Assembly (NCBI GenBank): GCA_013322215.1
Contig: JAAMEZ010000056.1
Coordinates: forward strand, 1-64,000
Source: Martinezella rhizogenes
GTDB lineage: Bacteria > Pseudomonadota > Alphaproteobacteria > Rhizobiales > Rhizobiaceae
Length of the DNA: 64,000 bases
Direction of reading: 5' to 3'
The stretch's first letter is position 1. Every line of letters starts with the position of its first letter. Both the position numbers and the translations under genes were made by a program. The notes beneath the pieces were generated by a model. The model did no database searches. It saw nothing but the letters and a program-made list of their open reading frames with translations, and was not told where the DNA came from. Positions 7,448 through 16,539 of this stretch are shown in pieces.

Positions 7448-8110
7448 TCAAGCGGGTCTTGCAGAGAGACGTAGACTCCCATCTGCATTGATACTCGCAT
7501 GCACGCCATCATAGTCCACAATAGTCGGATGCCGCGTGAGCAACGGTGTCCGATGAGTCGCGCTGATCACGAGCACGGAAGCACCTGAGGCTTCCGCTGC
7601 CTCTATCCCAGCGGGCGCGTCCTCAAAAACAAGGCATTGTTCAATGGGTTGCGCTAACATCCTTGCAGCCAACATGAAGCAGTCCGGCGCCGGCTTGCCA
7701 TTCTGCACATCCTCGCCGGCGATCAGAACCTCAGGCCAGGGAATACCGGCTGCCGCAATGCGGACCCTGGCGAGTTCGCGCGGGGCAGAGGTGACGATCG
7801 CCCAGCGATCCCGCGGCAGGTTTTTCAGAAAGCCGATGGCGCCCGCGATCGGTTCCACGCCGGCAACATCATCGATTTCAGCTTGTGTGAGTACCCTGAC
7901 CTCTTCGGCAGGGTCGATGCCTGACAGGCCGAGCCGAGTAATTGTCTCGATCGCCTTGCGGCCATGAACGGTCGCCAGCAGGGCTATAGCGTCGACGCCA
8001 CGTTTTTCCGCCCACGCGGTCCAGACCCGCTCCGCGACGGCAATCGAATTCAGGACGGTTCCATCCATGTCGAACAGGAAAGCGCCGAAGGAGCGGTCGT
8101 CAAAAGGCAT
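7448..8110 (-). CDS. HAD superfamily sugar-phosphate phosphatase/phosphoglucomutase-like hydrolase
   Basis: The 220-residue protein has HAD motif I FDMDGTVLNS (residues 12-21), motif II TSAP near 108, motif III lysine in NGKPAPD near 139 and motif IV EDAPAGIEAA near 163. The helical cap between motifs I and II makes it subfamily I, typical of phosphatases for sugar phosphates. The ATG overlaps the stop of the SorC regulator gene (TGATG), so the two form one operon. A role in clearing a phosphorylated sugar handled by the divergent aldolase/kinase operon is likely. Confidence 0.82.
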   Translation of the reverse strand: MPFDDRSFGAFLFDMDGTVLNSIAVAERVWTAWAEKRGVDAIALLATVHGRKAIETITRLGLSGIDPAEEVRVLTQAEIDDVAGVEPIAGAIGFLKNLPRDRWAIVTSAPRELARVRIAAAGIPWPEVLIAGEDVQNGKPAPDCFMLAARMLAQPIEQCLVFEDAPAGIEAAEASGASVLVISATHRTPLLTRHPTIVDYDGVHASINADGSLRLSARPA

Positions 8111-9030
8111 CAGGATCGATCCTCGGCTTTCTGGTTGGATGAGAGACGATCGAGAATGGCCTGCGCGGTATTGGCATCGGTAACCAATGCGTTGATCATT
8201 CCCGATCGTGCCGCGCCGATAATGCCGCTTGCCTTGCTTGGAGTCGCGGCGACAGCGATGCAGAGCGGCACCTTGCGCAATTGCGCGGGAGAGGCTGCAA
8301 TCATCCCCTCCTCTCCATCCCAGTGCAGGACTTCGCCGGCCTCGGTGACGTAGTGGCGCAGCACATCTCCAGCCGCATGGCTCAACGCCTTTTCGCCCGG
8401 CAGCGCCGTTTCCGAGGGGTTTGCGGCATGAGTTAATCCGACGCCGACGATCGCCGCATCCAGCCTGTCCCAGAGGGACGTCACCTGCTGCACGGTGGGG
8501 TCCCCGAGAAACGCATCCCGGAGTTCGGTCGAAGAAATATAGGGCGCATGCAGGAAATGCGGCACGCCACCCATCTGGACCGCCGCCTGGCGCACGAATT
8601 CATTGATCTGGAAGTGAGGCGCCGCGTGCTGCATGCCGCCGTTCAGTGCGACCGTGACGATTCCGGGCAATTGCGGCAGACCAGCCAATGTCACTTCGCG
8701 CACCGCCCGCCCCCAACCGATACCGAGCGTCGAACCGGAGCGCAGGCCCGCCTGCTGCAGAAGCGAGCCGACAGGTGCGGCAAGCGCACTCAGCACATTT
8801 GATGACGGCGTATCGATCACTGCAGCGGTGCGCAACTTCAGGCCGTCGATCAGTGCGGCGCTCAGGTCCTCGGCGGGTGAAAGATCGATCACTTCGATCC
8901 GGACGATCCCGATCGCCCGGGCTCGCTGCAGCAACCGCGAAACCGTCGCCGTCGACAGACCGAGCTTCCTGGCAATATCCACCTGCGCCATATCGGATTG
9001 GTAGTGCAGTTTGGCGACCGTGTGCAGCAA
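8110..9030 (-). CDS. SorC/DeoR-type sugar-responsive transcriptional regulator
   Basis: The protein of at least 306 residues has an N-terminal helix-turn-helix (MAQVDIARKLGLSTATVSRLL, around residues 14-33) and a SorC sugar-phosphate-binding domain with GIGWGRAV near 105 and a GVGLTHAANPSE segment near 195. The start is uncertain. TTG at 9030 lacks a well-spaced ribosome-binding site, while the frame stays open upstream to a CTG at about 9075 preceded by AAAGGA, so the protein may be about 15 residues longer. It is divergent from the aldolase/kinase operon, and the palindrome at 9092 lies between them. It probably controls both directions in response to a phosphorylated sugar. Confidence 0.82.
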   Translation of the reverse strand: MLHTVAKLHYQSDMAQVDIARKLGLSTATVSRLLQRARAIGIVRIEVIDLSPAEDLSAALIDGLKLRTAAVIDTPSSNVLSALAAPVGSLLQQAGLRSGSTLGIGWGRAVREVTLAGLPQLPGIVTVALNGGMQHAAPHFQINEFVRQAAVQMGGVPHFLHAPYISSTELRDAFLGDPTVQQVTSLWDRLDAAIVGVGLTHAANPSETALPGEKALSHAAGDVLRHYVTEAGEVLHWDGEEGMIAASPAQLRKVPLCIAVAATPSKASGIIGAARSGMINALVTDANTAQAILDRLSSNQKAEDRS

Positions 9031-9091
9031 CGCGCGATTTGCCGCAGCCTCCTGCGATTGAGACGAATTCAGGTTGAAATTCCTTTCTGCA

Positions 9092-9104
9092 ATGTGTTAC
9101 ACAT
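9092..9104. promoter_or_regulatory. perfect palindrome ATGTGTTACACAT, candidate SorC operator
   Basis: The site is a 6+1+6 inverted repeat in the divergent region between the SorC regulator and the aldolase gene. It sits close to the regulator's likely start, so it could serve autorepression and control of the divergent operon. Confidence 0.45.
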
Positions 9105-9257
9105 ACAGCACTTGAGGAGTTATCGCTTAAAAAGCCCGGTTTCGCAACGCTTATACCGCGCATGAGAGTCCTCAATTTCAGGAGCAATGCCTTCTTCGGG
9201 GAGTGGAGAAGGCGTGCCCGTATGGGTGCCGTTCGCAACGGCTGGAGGAAGGATCAA

Positions 9258-10199
9258 ATGACGAAATTGACGACAGCGGAGATGCGTGGCTACCAGCAGA
9301 TTTGCGGCAGCGATGGTGCCATGATGGTGATTGCCTGCGACCAGCGCGGTGGCATGCGCAGCCTTCTGGCCAAGGACCCGGCCGAGCAGGCGGCGATCTC
9401 CGACAAGGTGCTGGGGGACACGAAGGCCGATATTGCCCGCTTTCTGGCAAGCAAGGCGTCCTGTGTTCTCGTCGATCCGATCTGTGCCGTGCCGGCGCTG
9501 GTCGATGATCGGGTTCTTCAGCGCGATACTGCGCTGCTGATCGGTCTCGATGCTTCCGGCTGGGATACATCCGCGGAAGGCTATCGTCTGTCGAAGCTGG
9601 TTCCCGGCGTTACCGCGCGCCGCGTGCGCCAGTTGGGAGCGACTGGCGGTAAGATCATGGTCTATCTGCGCTCGGATCGGGATACGGCGAATGTCCATAA
9701 TATCCAGATTCTGAAGCAGTGCATCGAAGACTTTGCACATGAAGATCTTTTGCTGGTCGTAGAATTCCTGACCTACAAGTTCGAAGATGAGGACGAGGCC
9801 GACTACAAGGCGAAGCTGCCGTCTTTGATCGTCGGCGGCAGCAAGATCTGCCTCGATCTCGGCGCAAAAGTCTTGAAGATCCCTTATCCGGGGTCATCGG
9901 AAGCCTGCGCCGAAGTCACGCGCCTTTCGGGCGAGGTGCCATGGGCAGTGCTATCGGCCGGCGTCGATCACGCAACTTTTCTCACCCAGGTCGAGGATGC
10001 CATGCGCAACGGCGCTTCAGGCGTCATCGCTGGCCGCTCGCTGTGGAAGGACTGCATCTCGCTCGATCGTTCGGTAACGAAGGATCGGCTGGAAATGGTC
10101 GCAGTGCCAAGACTTCGAGAAATCCAGGCCGTCATCGCAACGCACTTCAAGGGCACTGGATCGTACAGCTCCGAACAAAGGCAACGCGCCCATGGCTGA
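9258..10199 (+). CDS. tagatose-1,6-bisphosphate aldolase-like (LacD/YihT family) class I aldolase
   Basis: The 313-residue protein resembles the DeoC/LacD aldolase family: ACDQRGGMRSLL near residue 27, VEFLTYKFEDED near 165, a KIPYPGSS segment near 210 and a C-terminal GVIAGRSLWKD. Family members cleave ketose bisphosphates (tagatose 1,6-bisphosphate) or sulfofructose phosphate with a Schiff-base lysine. The ATG at 9258 follows GGAGGAAGGA; the frame is open upstream but lacks such a site. The end overlaps the kinase start by 8 bases. With the kinase, phosphatase and SorC regulator it forms a sugar-phosphate degradation module whose sugar is unknown. Confidence 0.8.
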   Translation: MTKLTTAEMRGYQQICGSDGAMMVIACDQRGGMRSLLAKDPAEQAAISDKVLGDTKADIARFLASKASCVLVDPICAVPALVDDRVLQRDTALLIGLDASGWDTSAEGYRLSKLVPGVTARRVRQLGATGGKIMVYLRSDRDTANVHNIQILKQCIEDFAHEDLLLVVEFLTYKFEDEDEADYKAKLPSLIVGGSKICLDLGAKVLKIPYPGSSEACAEVTRLSGEVPWAVLSAGVDHATFLTQVEDAMRNGASGVIAGRSLWKDCISLDRSVTKDRLEMVAVPRLREIQAVIATHFKGTGSYSSEQRQRAHG

Positions 10200-11604
10200 C
10201 ATCGCCATCGGCGTCGATATTGGCGGCACGAATATTCGCGCTGCCCTCGTCTCCGCCCAGGGCGAGCTGCTTGCCAAGCTGTCGGAACGAACGCCGACCG
10301 ATCCCCTGGTGGCATTGGAGCGCGTCATTGCGATGGCGGGTACGCTCGATACCCCTGAAGTTTTGGGGATTGGTGTCGGCATACCCGGGCGGGTCGATGT
10401 CGATAGTCGCGAGATCCTGTCCGGCGGCATCCTCAATCTCTCCGGCCTCGACTTCGTAAAGCGGCTCGAGACGGCCCTCCAAAAGCCTGTTGTCATCGAG
10501 AATGATTGCAGCATGGCGCTGATCGCAGAAATGCGGATCGGCGGCGCCAAGGGCTATCAAAACGTTGCGATGTTGACGATCGGGACGGGCATTGGCGGTG
10601 CCGTCGCCCATGCCGGACGCATTTATCACGGGCATAAGGCGGCCGGGCAACTCGGCCATATTTGTGTATCGCAGGATGGTCCGCCCTGCCCTTGCGGCAG
10701 ACGCGGCTGCGTCGAAACCTTCAGCTCCGGAACCGCTTTGCGCCGACATATCGCCGAATCCGGATTGGCGGTGACGACAATCCGCGAAATCTTCGACATG
10801 GCGGCGGAAAGAAACGACACGGCAGTCCGCGTGCTGTGCCAATGGGCAACACCCTTGCGTGCCGCACTCGACAATATCGCGGCGACCATGGATCCGGAGA
10901 TCATTCTGCTCGGCGGCGGGCTTGGCTGTGATGCCGCGCGGGCTCTTGCCGACTTGCCGGCAGCCGCGCCCTGGTTTTGCCCCGCCATATTGCCGGCGAA
11001 GCTGGCAGACGATGCCGGCGTGATCGGCGCAGGGCTTTCGATTTTTGGCGCGGACGCCCTGGCGCAAGGAAAGCGGGTTGTCCTTGTTAACGGCGTGCCG
11101 GCTTCGGGCAAAAGCCGTCTGGCCAAGGCTTTATCACGACGAACCGATTGGCCGATCCTGTCTCTCGACGGCATCAAGAACCCGTTCCTGCAGCATATCG
11201 GTTCGGTCGACCGCGACTTCAATCGGACGTTGGGAAAGGCGAGCTACCAGGCAATCTGGTCCTTTATCGCGGAGGCGCCTGCCGGTTCGACCTTCATCAT
11301 CGATGCATGGTTCGGCTTTCAGCCGAGGACCCAACTTGAGAACTATATCAATGCTGCGCAGATAGACCATGTCGCCGAGCTCTGGTGCAAGGTGCCTGGA
11401 GCGGTTGCCGGCGAGCGTTACGCCAGCCGGTTGAAGGACCGATTGCCGGGACATCCGGGTGCCGAATATGTGCCGGAACTGATAGCGCTTGCCGATCGAG
11501 CCGAGCCAATGGGTTGTAGTGCCGTGATGACGGTCGACCAGACGCAGGAACCGGATATGGGGGCTATCATGGCTTGGCTTTCAAAGGTCTTCGAGCGCGC
11601 ATGA
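10192..11604 (+). CDS. ROK-family sugar kinase fused to a C-terminal P-loop kinase domain
   Basis: At 470 residues it is about 170 longer than a normal ROK kinase. Residues 1-290 form a complete ROK domain: ATP-binding IGVDIGGTNIRAAL (6-19), catalytic VIENDCSM near 103, GTGIGGA near 130, and the zinc-binding GH-x9-CPCGRRGCVE signature near 157-177. Residues about 295-470 form a separate nucleotide-binding domain with Walker A GVPASGKS (near 301) and a second acidic motif in FIIDAWF. This domain resembles small-molecule kinases of the chloramphenicol phosphotransferase/zeta type. Both halves look intact, so one polypeptide may catalyse two phosphorylations. It is translationally coupled to the aldolase gene. 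Confidence 0.82.
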   Translation: MADIAIGVDIGGTNIRAALVSAQGELLAKLSERTPTDPLVALERVIAMAGTLDTPEVLGIGVGIPGRVDVDSREILSGGILNLSGLDFVKRLETALQKPVVIENDCSMALIAEMRIGGAKGYQNVAMLTIGTGIGGAVAHAGRIYHGHKAAGQLGHICVSQDGPPCPCGRRGCVETFSSGTALRRHIAESGLAVTTIREIFDMAAERNDTAVRVLCQWATPLRAALDNIAATMDPEIILLGGGLGCDAARALADLPAAAPWFCPAILPAKLADDAGVIGAGLSIFGADALAQGKRVVLVNGVPASGKSRLAKALSRRTDWPILSLDGIKNPFLQHIGSVDRDFNRTLGKASYQAIWSFIAEAPAGSTFIIDAWFGFQPRTQLENYINAAQIDHVAELWCKVPGAVAGERYASRLKDRLPGHPGAEYVPELIALADRAEPMGCSAVMTVDQTQEPDMGAIMAWLSKVFERA

Positions 11605-11758
11605 TAGGCGCCGCCGTCCAGGCAGACGGCATAAATGCGAAATAACCCTGAACCGTCGTGCGACGCTATGTCCCCGACGGATGTCGGCATCGTGTGCGTG
11701 GCGGAATTGTATAGCCATATCAACAGGATGAAGGAAATTCATTACAGAAAAAAATTAC

Positions 11759-11787
11759 TTGACGTGCCGGGGTAACCCACTGATTAT
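11759..11787 (+). promoter_or_regulatory. sigma-70-type promoter for the CUT2 importer operon
   Basis: TTGACG (11759-11764) and GATTAT (11782-11787) are separated by 17 bases. They lie 46 bases upstream of the binding-protein start, after an A-rich stretch. Confidence 0.5.
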
Positions 11788-11832
11788 CGCTTTGCCGGAC
11801 AGGGGAGGTTCGGCTTCAAGAGGAGGAAAATT

Positions 11833-12822
11833 ATGGAGCGCCGCTCATTTCTCAAGGCTACGGCCGTGGCATCGCTCGCTACCGGTGTTGCGGCAGTTGC
11901 CGGCAGCACCAAAGCCGCAGACAAGAAGTTTACGATTGCCCTCATTCCGGGTCTGACGACCGATGCCTTCTACATCACCATGCGCAAGGGTGCCGAAGCG
12001 GCAGCCAAGGCTGTCGGTGCCGAGCTCGTTTTTCAGGGCGGCCCCGATTTCAACCCGGTGACCCAGGTTCCGGTTCTTGATGCGGTGATCGCCAAAAAGC
12101 CCGACTTCATTCTGATCGCGCCGACCGACAAGGATCAGCTGATTCAGCCTCTGAAAAAGGCCAATGATGCCGGCATCCCGATCATCACTGTCGATACCTT
12201 CATCGGCACCGGCGTCTACCAGACTGGTAAAGGCGATGCGGACTTTCCGCTGGCCTACATCGCTTCCGACAACCTGCTTGGCGGCGCGATTGCCGCGCGT
12301 GCGCTGGCAAAGGCCGTTGGCGAAAAGGGCAAGGTCTACGTTTCCAACGTCAAGCCCGGCGTTTCCACCACCGACCAGCGCGAGCAGGGTTTCAAGGAGG
12401 AGATGAAGAAGTATCCGAACATCACCGTTCTGGAGACGCAGTATAACGACGACGACGCCAACAAGGCAGCATCGCAGCTTCAGGCCGTCTTCGCACGCAA
12501 CTCCGATCTCGACGGCGTTTTCGGGGCCAATCTGTTCTCCGCTCTCGGTGCCGCCAACGGCGTGCAGCAGGCCGGCCAGACGGGCAAGATCCGCGTGGTC
12601 GCTTTCGATGCGCCGACGTCTATCGTCGACAACATCAACTCCGGCCTCGTCGATCTGGCGATTGCGCAACATCCGGCCGAGATCGGCTATTTCGGTGTGA
12701 TGGCCGCTTATGCGCATCTCACCGGCAATTCGATCCCGACGGCGATCGGCACCGGCTTCACGGTCATCGACAAGTCGAACGTAGCCGACAAGAAGGTCGC
12801 GAAGTTCATCTACTCCGACTGA
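11833..12822 (+). CDS. CUT2-family sugar-binding protein
   Basis: The 329-residue periplasmic protein of the ribose-binding type begins MERRSFLKA, a twin-arginine-like signal, with cleavage likely after SKTAA-type residues near position 29. The mature part has the two-lobed Peripla_BP_4 pattern, including ILIAPTDKDQLIQPL and the C-lobe DGVFGANLFSALGA. AAGAGGAGG precedes the ATG. It is the first gene of a three-gene importer operon (binding protein, permease, ATPase) and is followed by a strong stem-loop. The aldolase/kinase genes upstream suggest a sugar substrate. Confidence 0.88.
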   Translation: MERRSFLKATAVASLATGVAAVAGSTKAADKKFTIALIPGLTTDAFYITMRKGAEAAAKAVGAELVFQGGPDFNPVTQVPVLDAVIAKKPDFILIAPTDKDQLIQPLKKANDAGIPIITVDTFIGTGVYQTGKGDADFPLAYIASDNLLGGAIAARALAKAVGEKGKVYVSNVKPGVSTTDQREQGFKEEMKKYPNITVLETQYNDDDANKAASQLQAVFARNSDLDGVFGANLFSALGAANGVQQAGQTGKIRVVAFDAPTSIVDNINSGLVDLAIAQHPAEIGYFGVMAAYAHLTGNSIPTAIGTGFTVIDKSNVADKKVAKFIYSD

Positions 12823-12836
12823 TGCGGAGATAGTCT

Positions 12837-12860
12837 GTGCCTCGCCCATCGGCGAGGCAC
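12837..12860 (+). terminator. 10-bp perfect stem-loop between binding-protein and permease genes
   Basis: GTGCCTCGCC and GGCGAGGCAC flank a CATC tetraloop, 15 bases after the stop codon and without a U-tract. It is best read as an mRNA-stabilising or partially terminating hairpin that raises binding-protein levels over the downstream genes. Confidence 0.6.
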
Positions 12861-12929
12861 ATTATCCAACGATGATAGAGCGACGGCGCCTAACCTTCGC
12901 GCCTCCAACGCTCCAGTTTGGACCGATCC

Positions 12930-13994
12930 ATGACAATCGACAATGCAGAGGTCCGCAAGGCGGATCAGCACGTGGCGCCGCAGGCAGACCACGGCGACCA
13001 GGCAAAAACACTTCTTAATCGCATCGCGCAATTGCGTGCATGGCTCTTTCTTGCCGCGCTTATCGTGACTTTCGAGATCTGGGCGCGGATCGACTTCGGC
13101 GGCACGTTCGTCGGCTCAAGCTTCAACTGGCAGTCCGTTGCGATCTTCGCGGTGGCGCCGCTGCTGCTGGCGATCGGGCAGACTTTCGTGATCATCTCGG
13201 GCGGTATCGATCTGTCGACCGGCTTCATCATGGGGCTTGCGGCCGTCGTCGCCGCGCATATCGCCAATATCGCCGGCCTTTACATGCCTCTGCCCGTGGC
13301 AATGGTCTTCGGCATTCTCGTTGCCATGCTGGCGGCCGCAGTCCCTGGCCTCATCAATGGTCTCCTGATCTCTCGTCTCAAGGTTCCGCCTTTCATCGGC
13401 ACGCTCGGCATGTTCGGCGTTGCGCGCGGCACGGCCTTCCTGCTCGCCGGCGGCACGACTGTGCCGGTCAAGAATTCCTATTTTGCCGAACTCGGCAACG
13501 GACGGTTCTATGGCGTGCCCTATCTCGTCATCGTCACGCTCGTCTTCGTGCTGATCATGCATTATTTGCTGAGCCAGACCCGCTTCGGCCAGCATAATTA
13601 TGCCATCGGAGCCAATGCGCAGGCGGCGCGGCGGGCCGGCATCGATATCAAGTCCCATCTGCTGCGGCTCTATATTCTTTCGGCCGTCTGCGCGGGCCTG
13701 GGAGGCGCGCTCTATGCGGCCCGTTTCACCGCGGGTGCGGCCCAGGCCGGCGAACCGCTGCTGCTCGACAGCGTGGCGGCCGTCGTGATCGGTGGCGCCA
13801 GCCTCTTTGGCGGTTCCGGTACGATCATCGGCACCGTCGCCGGCGCTCTCGTCATCGCCGTCATCCAATATGGCCTCGTCTTCATGAATGTGGAGCCGTT
13901 CTGGCAGTTCATCGCCGTCGGTGTCGTCATCATCATTTCGGTGCTCATCGACCAGGCACAGCGTCGGTTCAGCGGAGCAAAACAGGATGAATAG
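12930..13994 (+). CDS. CUT2-family sugar ABC transporter permease
   Basis: The 354-residue integral membrane protein has about eight to ten hydrophobic segments after a charged 40-residue cytoplasmic N-terminus. The conserved IISGGIDLSTGFIMGLAAVVAA segment begins near residue 88, and GANAQAARRAGI near 224 is the ATPase-coupling region typical of RbsC/FrcC permeases. The ATG at 12930 is chosen over the TTG at 12918; neither has a good ribosome-binding site. The stop overlaps the ATPase gene start by 8 bases. Confidence 0.87.
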   Translation: MTIDNAEVRKADQHVAPQADHGDQAKTLLNRIAQLRAWLFLAALIVTFEIWARIDFGGTFVGSSFNWQSVAIFAVAPLLLAIGQTFVIISGGIDLSTGFIMGLAAVVAAHIANIAGLYMPLPVAMVFGILVAMLAAAVPGLINGLLISRLKVPPFIGTLGMFGVARGTAFLLAGGTTVPVKNSYFAELGNGRFYGVPYLVIVTLVFVLIMHYLLSQTRFGQHNYAIGANAQAARRAGIDIKSHLLRLYILSAVCAGLGGALYAARFTAGAAQAGEPLLLDSVAAVVIGGASLFGGSGTIIGTVAGALVIAVIQYGLVFMNVEPFWQFIAVGVVIIISVLIDQAQRRFSGAKQDE

Positions 13995-14733
13995 TGCAAC
14001 TCCCCTCCTCGAGGTCCGCAATCTCTCGCGTTATTTCGGTGCGGTGCGTGCCCTCGACAATTGCTCCATGGTCGTCCGGCCCGGTGAAGTCGTAGCACTT
14101 GCGGGCGATAACGGCGCCGGCAAGACCACGATGATCAAGGCGATCTCCGGTGTCTATCCACCAACGGCGGGCGAAATCCTGATCGAAGGCAAGCCCGTTA
14201 CCTTCTCCTCGCCGCAGGATGCGCGTGAAAAGGGCATAGAAACGATCTACCAGGATCTGGCGCTCGCCGATAATCTGCCGATTGGCGCCAATATCTTCCT
14301 CGGCCGTGAGCCGATGAAGAAGCTCTTCGGCTTTCTGCCGGTGCTTGACCGAAAGGCGATGGCGGAAGCCGCACGCAAGACGATGGCCGAGCTGGACTTT
14401 CACGTGAAGAGGCTCGATGCGCCAGTCAGCAACTTCTCCGGCGGCCAGCGCCAAGCGGTTGCGATCGGACGCGCGGTCTACTGGAACGCCCGTATTCTCG
14501 TCATGGACGAGCCGACCGCAGCACTCGGCGTGCCGGAACAGCGCAAGGTCGTGGCCCTCATCAAGTCGCTGAAGGCGCAGGGACGCGGTGTTATCTTCAT
14601 CTCGCACAATCTGCAGGATATTTTCGCGGTTTCCGACCGCATCGTCGTCCTGCGTCGTGGGATTGTCGCCGGCGAACGCAACATCGCCGACACCAATCAC
14701 GAGGAAGTCGTGAGGCTCATGATCGGCGGCTGA
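13987..14733 (+). CDS. CUT2-family sugar ABC transporter ATP-binding protein (single ABC domain)
   Basis: The 248-residue ATPase has Walker A GDNGAGKTT near residue 38, signature FSGGQRQA near 147 and Walker B ILVMDEPTAALG near 167. Unlike RbsA, which has two ABC domains and about 500 residues, it has one, as in FrcA-type systems, so two copies should pair. I chose the ATG at 13987 (AGG just upstream) because it overlaps the permease stop. A terminator follows the gene. Confidence 0.88.
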   Translation: MNSATPLLEVRNLSRYFGAVRALDNCSMVVRPGEVVALAGDNGAGKTTMIKAISGVYPPTAGEILIEGKPVTFSSPQDAREKGIETIYQDLALADNLPIGANIFLGREPMKKLFGFLPVLDRKAMAEAARKTMAELDFHVKRLDAPVSNFSGGQRQAVAIGRAVYWNARILVMDEPTAALGVPEQRKVVALIKSLKAQGRGVIFISHNLQDIFAVSDRIVVLRRGIVAGERNIADTNHEEVVRLMIGG

Positions 14734-14764
14734 CCTACGACCAACCCAACGCGCATTCAGAACG

Positions 14765-14807
14765 AGGCGGTAGCGATAGAGTGTCATGGCTACCGCCTTG
14801 TTTGTTT
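14765..14807 (+). terminator. rho-independent terminator of the CUT2 operon
   Basis: AGGCGGTAGC (14765-14774) pairs perfectly with GCTACCGCCT (14789-14798) over a 14-base loop, followed by T-rich TTGTTTGTTTG. It lies 31 bases after the ATPase stop codon and separates this operon from the lyase operon. Confidence 0.7.
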
Positions 14808-15009
14808 GCGCCCGGGTCTTTGATGGTCGCCAATTGAACCAGATATTGCCCTGTGATGAGATAACGGTGTTCTTCAATCGATATGGCTGCTGCTGGCCAT
14901 ATGCCATGCTATGAGTGATATCCACCTATTCCAACGACCAATATCGACTGGACGAGCGTTCCGGCGAAGATCGCGGGAAACCGGGCGCACGTCTTGGAGG
15001 CAAGCAGGA

Positions 15010-16539
15010 ATGAGCACGACAGACAATATCGTATCCTTCACCGGATCGCCCCCAACGGCGAGCGATATTGCCGCAATCGCGCGACGCAATGCCAGGGTCG
15101 AGATCTTACCTGATGTCGAAGACAAGATCACTGCTGCGCGCGCCGTCGTGGAACGCTACCTTGCGGCCGACCAGCCAGTTTATGGTTTGACGACGGCACT
15201 GGGTGCCGGTGTCGATACGCGGCTCGCCACGGACGATCTCATCGCTTTCCAATTGCGCGTGCCACAGGCTCGTGCCGTCGGGGTCGGGCCGGCGCTGCCG
15301 CGCGAAGCCGTCAGGGCGATGATGGCCGCTCGCATCGCTGGCATGGCGGCTGGCAGCTCCGGCGTATCGCTCCCGGTTTTCGCCGGTCTCGTCGCCGCAC
15401 TGAATGCGGGCTTCCATCCGGTGGTGCCTTCGCTCGGCTCGATCGGTGCTGCCGACCTTGCACCCTTGGCACATATGGGACGCGCTTTGCTGGGGGATGG
15501 CGAGGCGGAACTCGATGGCGCGGTTATGCCAGCGCTGGATGCCCTCTCGAAAGCCGGTCTGAAACCTTTGCCGATCGCTCCGAAGGATGGGCATGTGCTC
15601 GTGGTAGCCAACAGCCTGTCGGTCGGCAAGGCCTGCCTCTGCATCGAGGATATCGAGCGGCTGTTCGACTGGTCGCTTGCAGCTATCGCGCTGAACTTCG
15701 AGGCATTCCGCGCCAATGTATCGGCTTTTGACGGCCGGGCGCTGGCAGCAAGGCCAGCCTTCGGCCAGCGCGAGGCGGCAGCGAGGCTTCGCGAAATGCT
15801 TTCTGGAAGTTCTCTTCTGGCGGATGGTGCGGCGCGGCGTCTCCAGGATCCGTTGAGCTATCGCTGTGCCCCGCAGGTTTGGGGTGCTCTGCTCCACGCG
15901 ATCGGCGAAGCGCGTGCCGCAACCGAGATCGAGCTTGCTAGCTCCGGCGACAATCCCGTCGTGCTGGCCGAGGAAGGGCTCATCCTGTCGCATGGCAATT
16001 TCGACATGACGGCCTTCGTTTTGGCCTGGGAGCGGCTCGGTCAGGCAATCGCCCATTGCGCGGCGGCGACCGCTTATAGAACAATGAAAATCATGTCGCC
16101 GGGCATGTCGGAGCTGCCGCGATTCCTGACCCCGCTCGGGCAGAGCAGAACGGGTTTTGCCACCGTGCAGAAAACGGTCTCTGCGCTTGAAGCCGAGATA
16201 CGCCATCTGGCCATTCCCGTGTCGCTCACGCCGATCCCGGTCGCGGACGGCGTCGAGGATCAGGCCTCGATGGCGCCCAGCGTTCTATCGAAGATCGAAG
16301 CGATGATCGAGCGGCTACGTTATCTCGTGGCTATTGAGCTCGTCGCGTCGGCCCAGGCAGTCGAGTTGCGCGGCGTTACGGGCGAGCTCGGCCGCGGGAC
16401 GCTGGACGCCTATCGACAGGTGCGCCAACTGGTGGCATCACTCGACGAAGACCGTGCGCAAGGACCTGATTTTCAGAGAGTGATGGAATTTATCGCAGAG
16501 ACCGCGGCGAAAGCCGGTGACATGCCTGGAGAACGGTAA
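15010..16539 (+). CDS. HAL/PAL-family aromatic amino acid lyase homologue lacking the MIO tripeptide
   Basis: The 509-residue protein aligns by eye along the histidine/phenylalanine ammonia-lyase family: YGLTTALGAGV near residue 58, VANSLSVGKA near 199, QDPLSYRCAPQVWG near 279, SSGDNPVV then SHGNFD near 320-340, and VEDQASM near 417. The motif that normally reads G-A-S-G-D-L-A-P-L-A-H and cyclises to the MIO electrophile reads G-A-A-D-L-A-P-L-A-H (A147-A148-D149): the serine is gone and one residue is deleted. The tyrosine of QDPYS is also replaced by leucine. The fold is probably kept but MIO chemistry cannot occur. The ATG at 15010 follows GGAGG. The stop overlaps the next gene (TAATG). Confidence 0.82.
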   Translation: MSTTDNIVSFTGSPPTASDIAAIARRNARVEILPDVEDKITAARAVVERYLAADQPVYGLTTALGAGVDTRLATDDLIAFQLRVPQARAVGVGPALPREAVRAMMAARIAGMAAGSSGVSLPVFAGLVAALNAGFHPVVPSLGSIGAADLAPLAHMGRALLGDGEAELDGAVMPALDALSKAGLKPLPIAPKDGHVLVVANSLSVGKACLCIEDIERLFDWSLAAIALNFEAFRANVSAFDGRALAARPAFGQREAAARLREMLSGSSLLADGAARRLQDPLSYRCAPQVWGALLHAIGEARAATEIELASSGDNPVVLAEEGLILSHGNFDMTAFVLAWERLGQAIAHCAAATAYRTMKIMSPGMSELPRFLTPLGQSRTGFATVQKTVSALEAEIRHLAIPVSLTPIPVADGVEDQASMAPSVLSKIEAMIERLRYLVAIELVASAQAVELRGVTGELGRGTLDAYRQVRQLVASLDEDRAQGPDFQRVMEFIAETAAKAGDMPGER

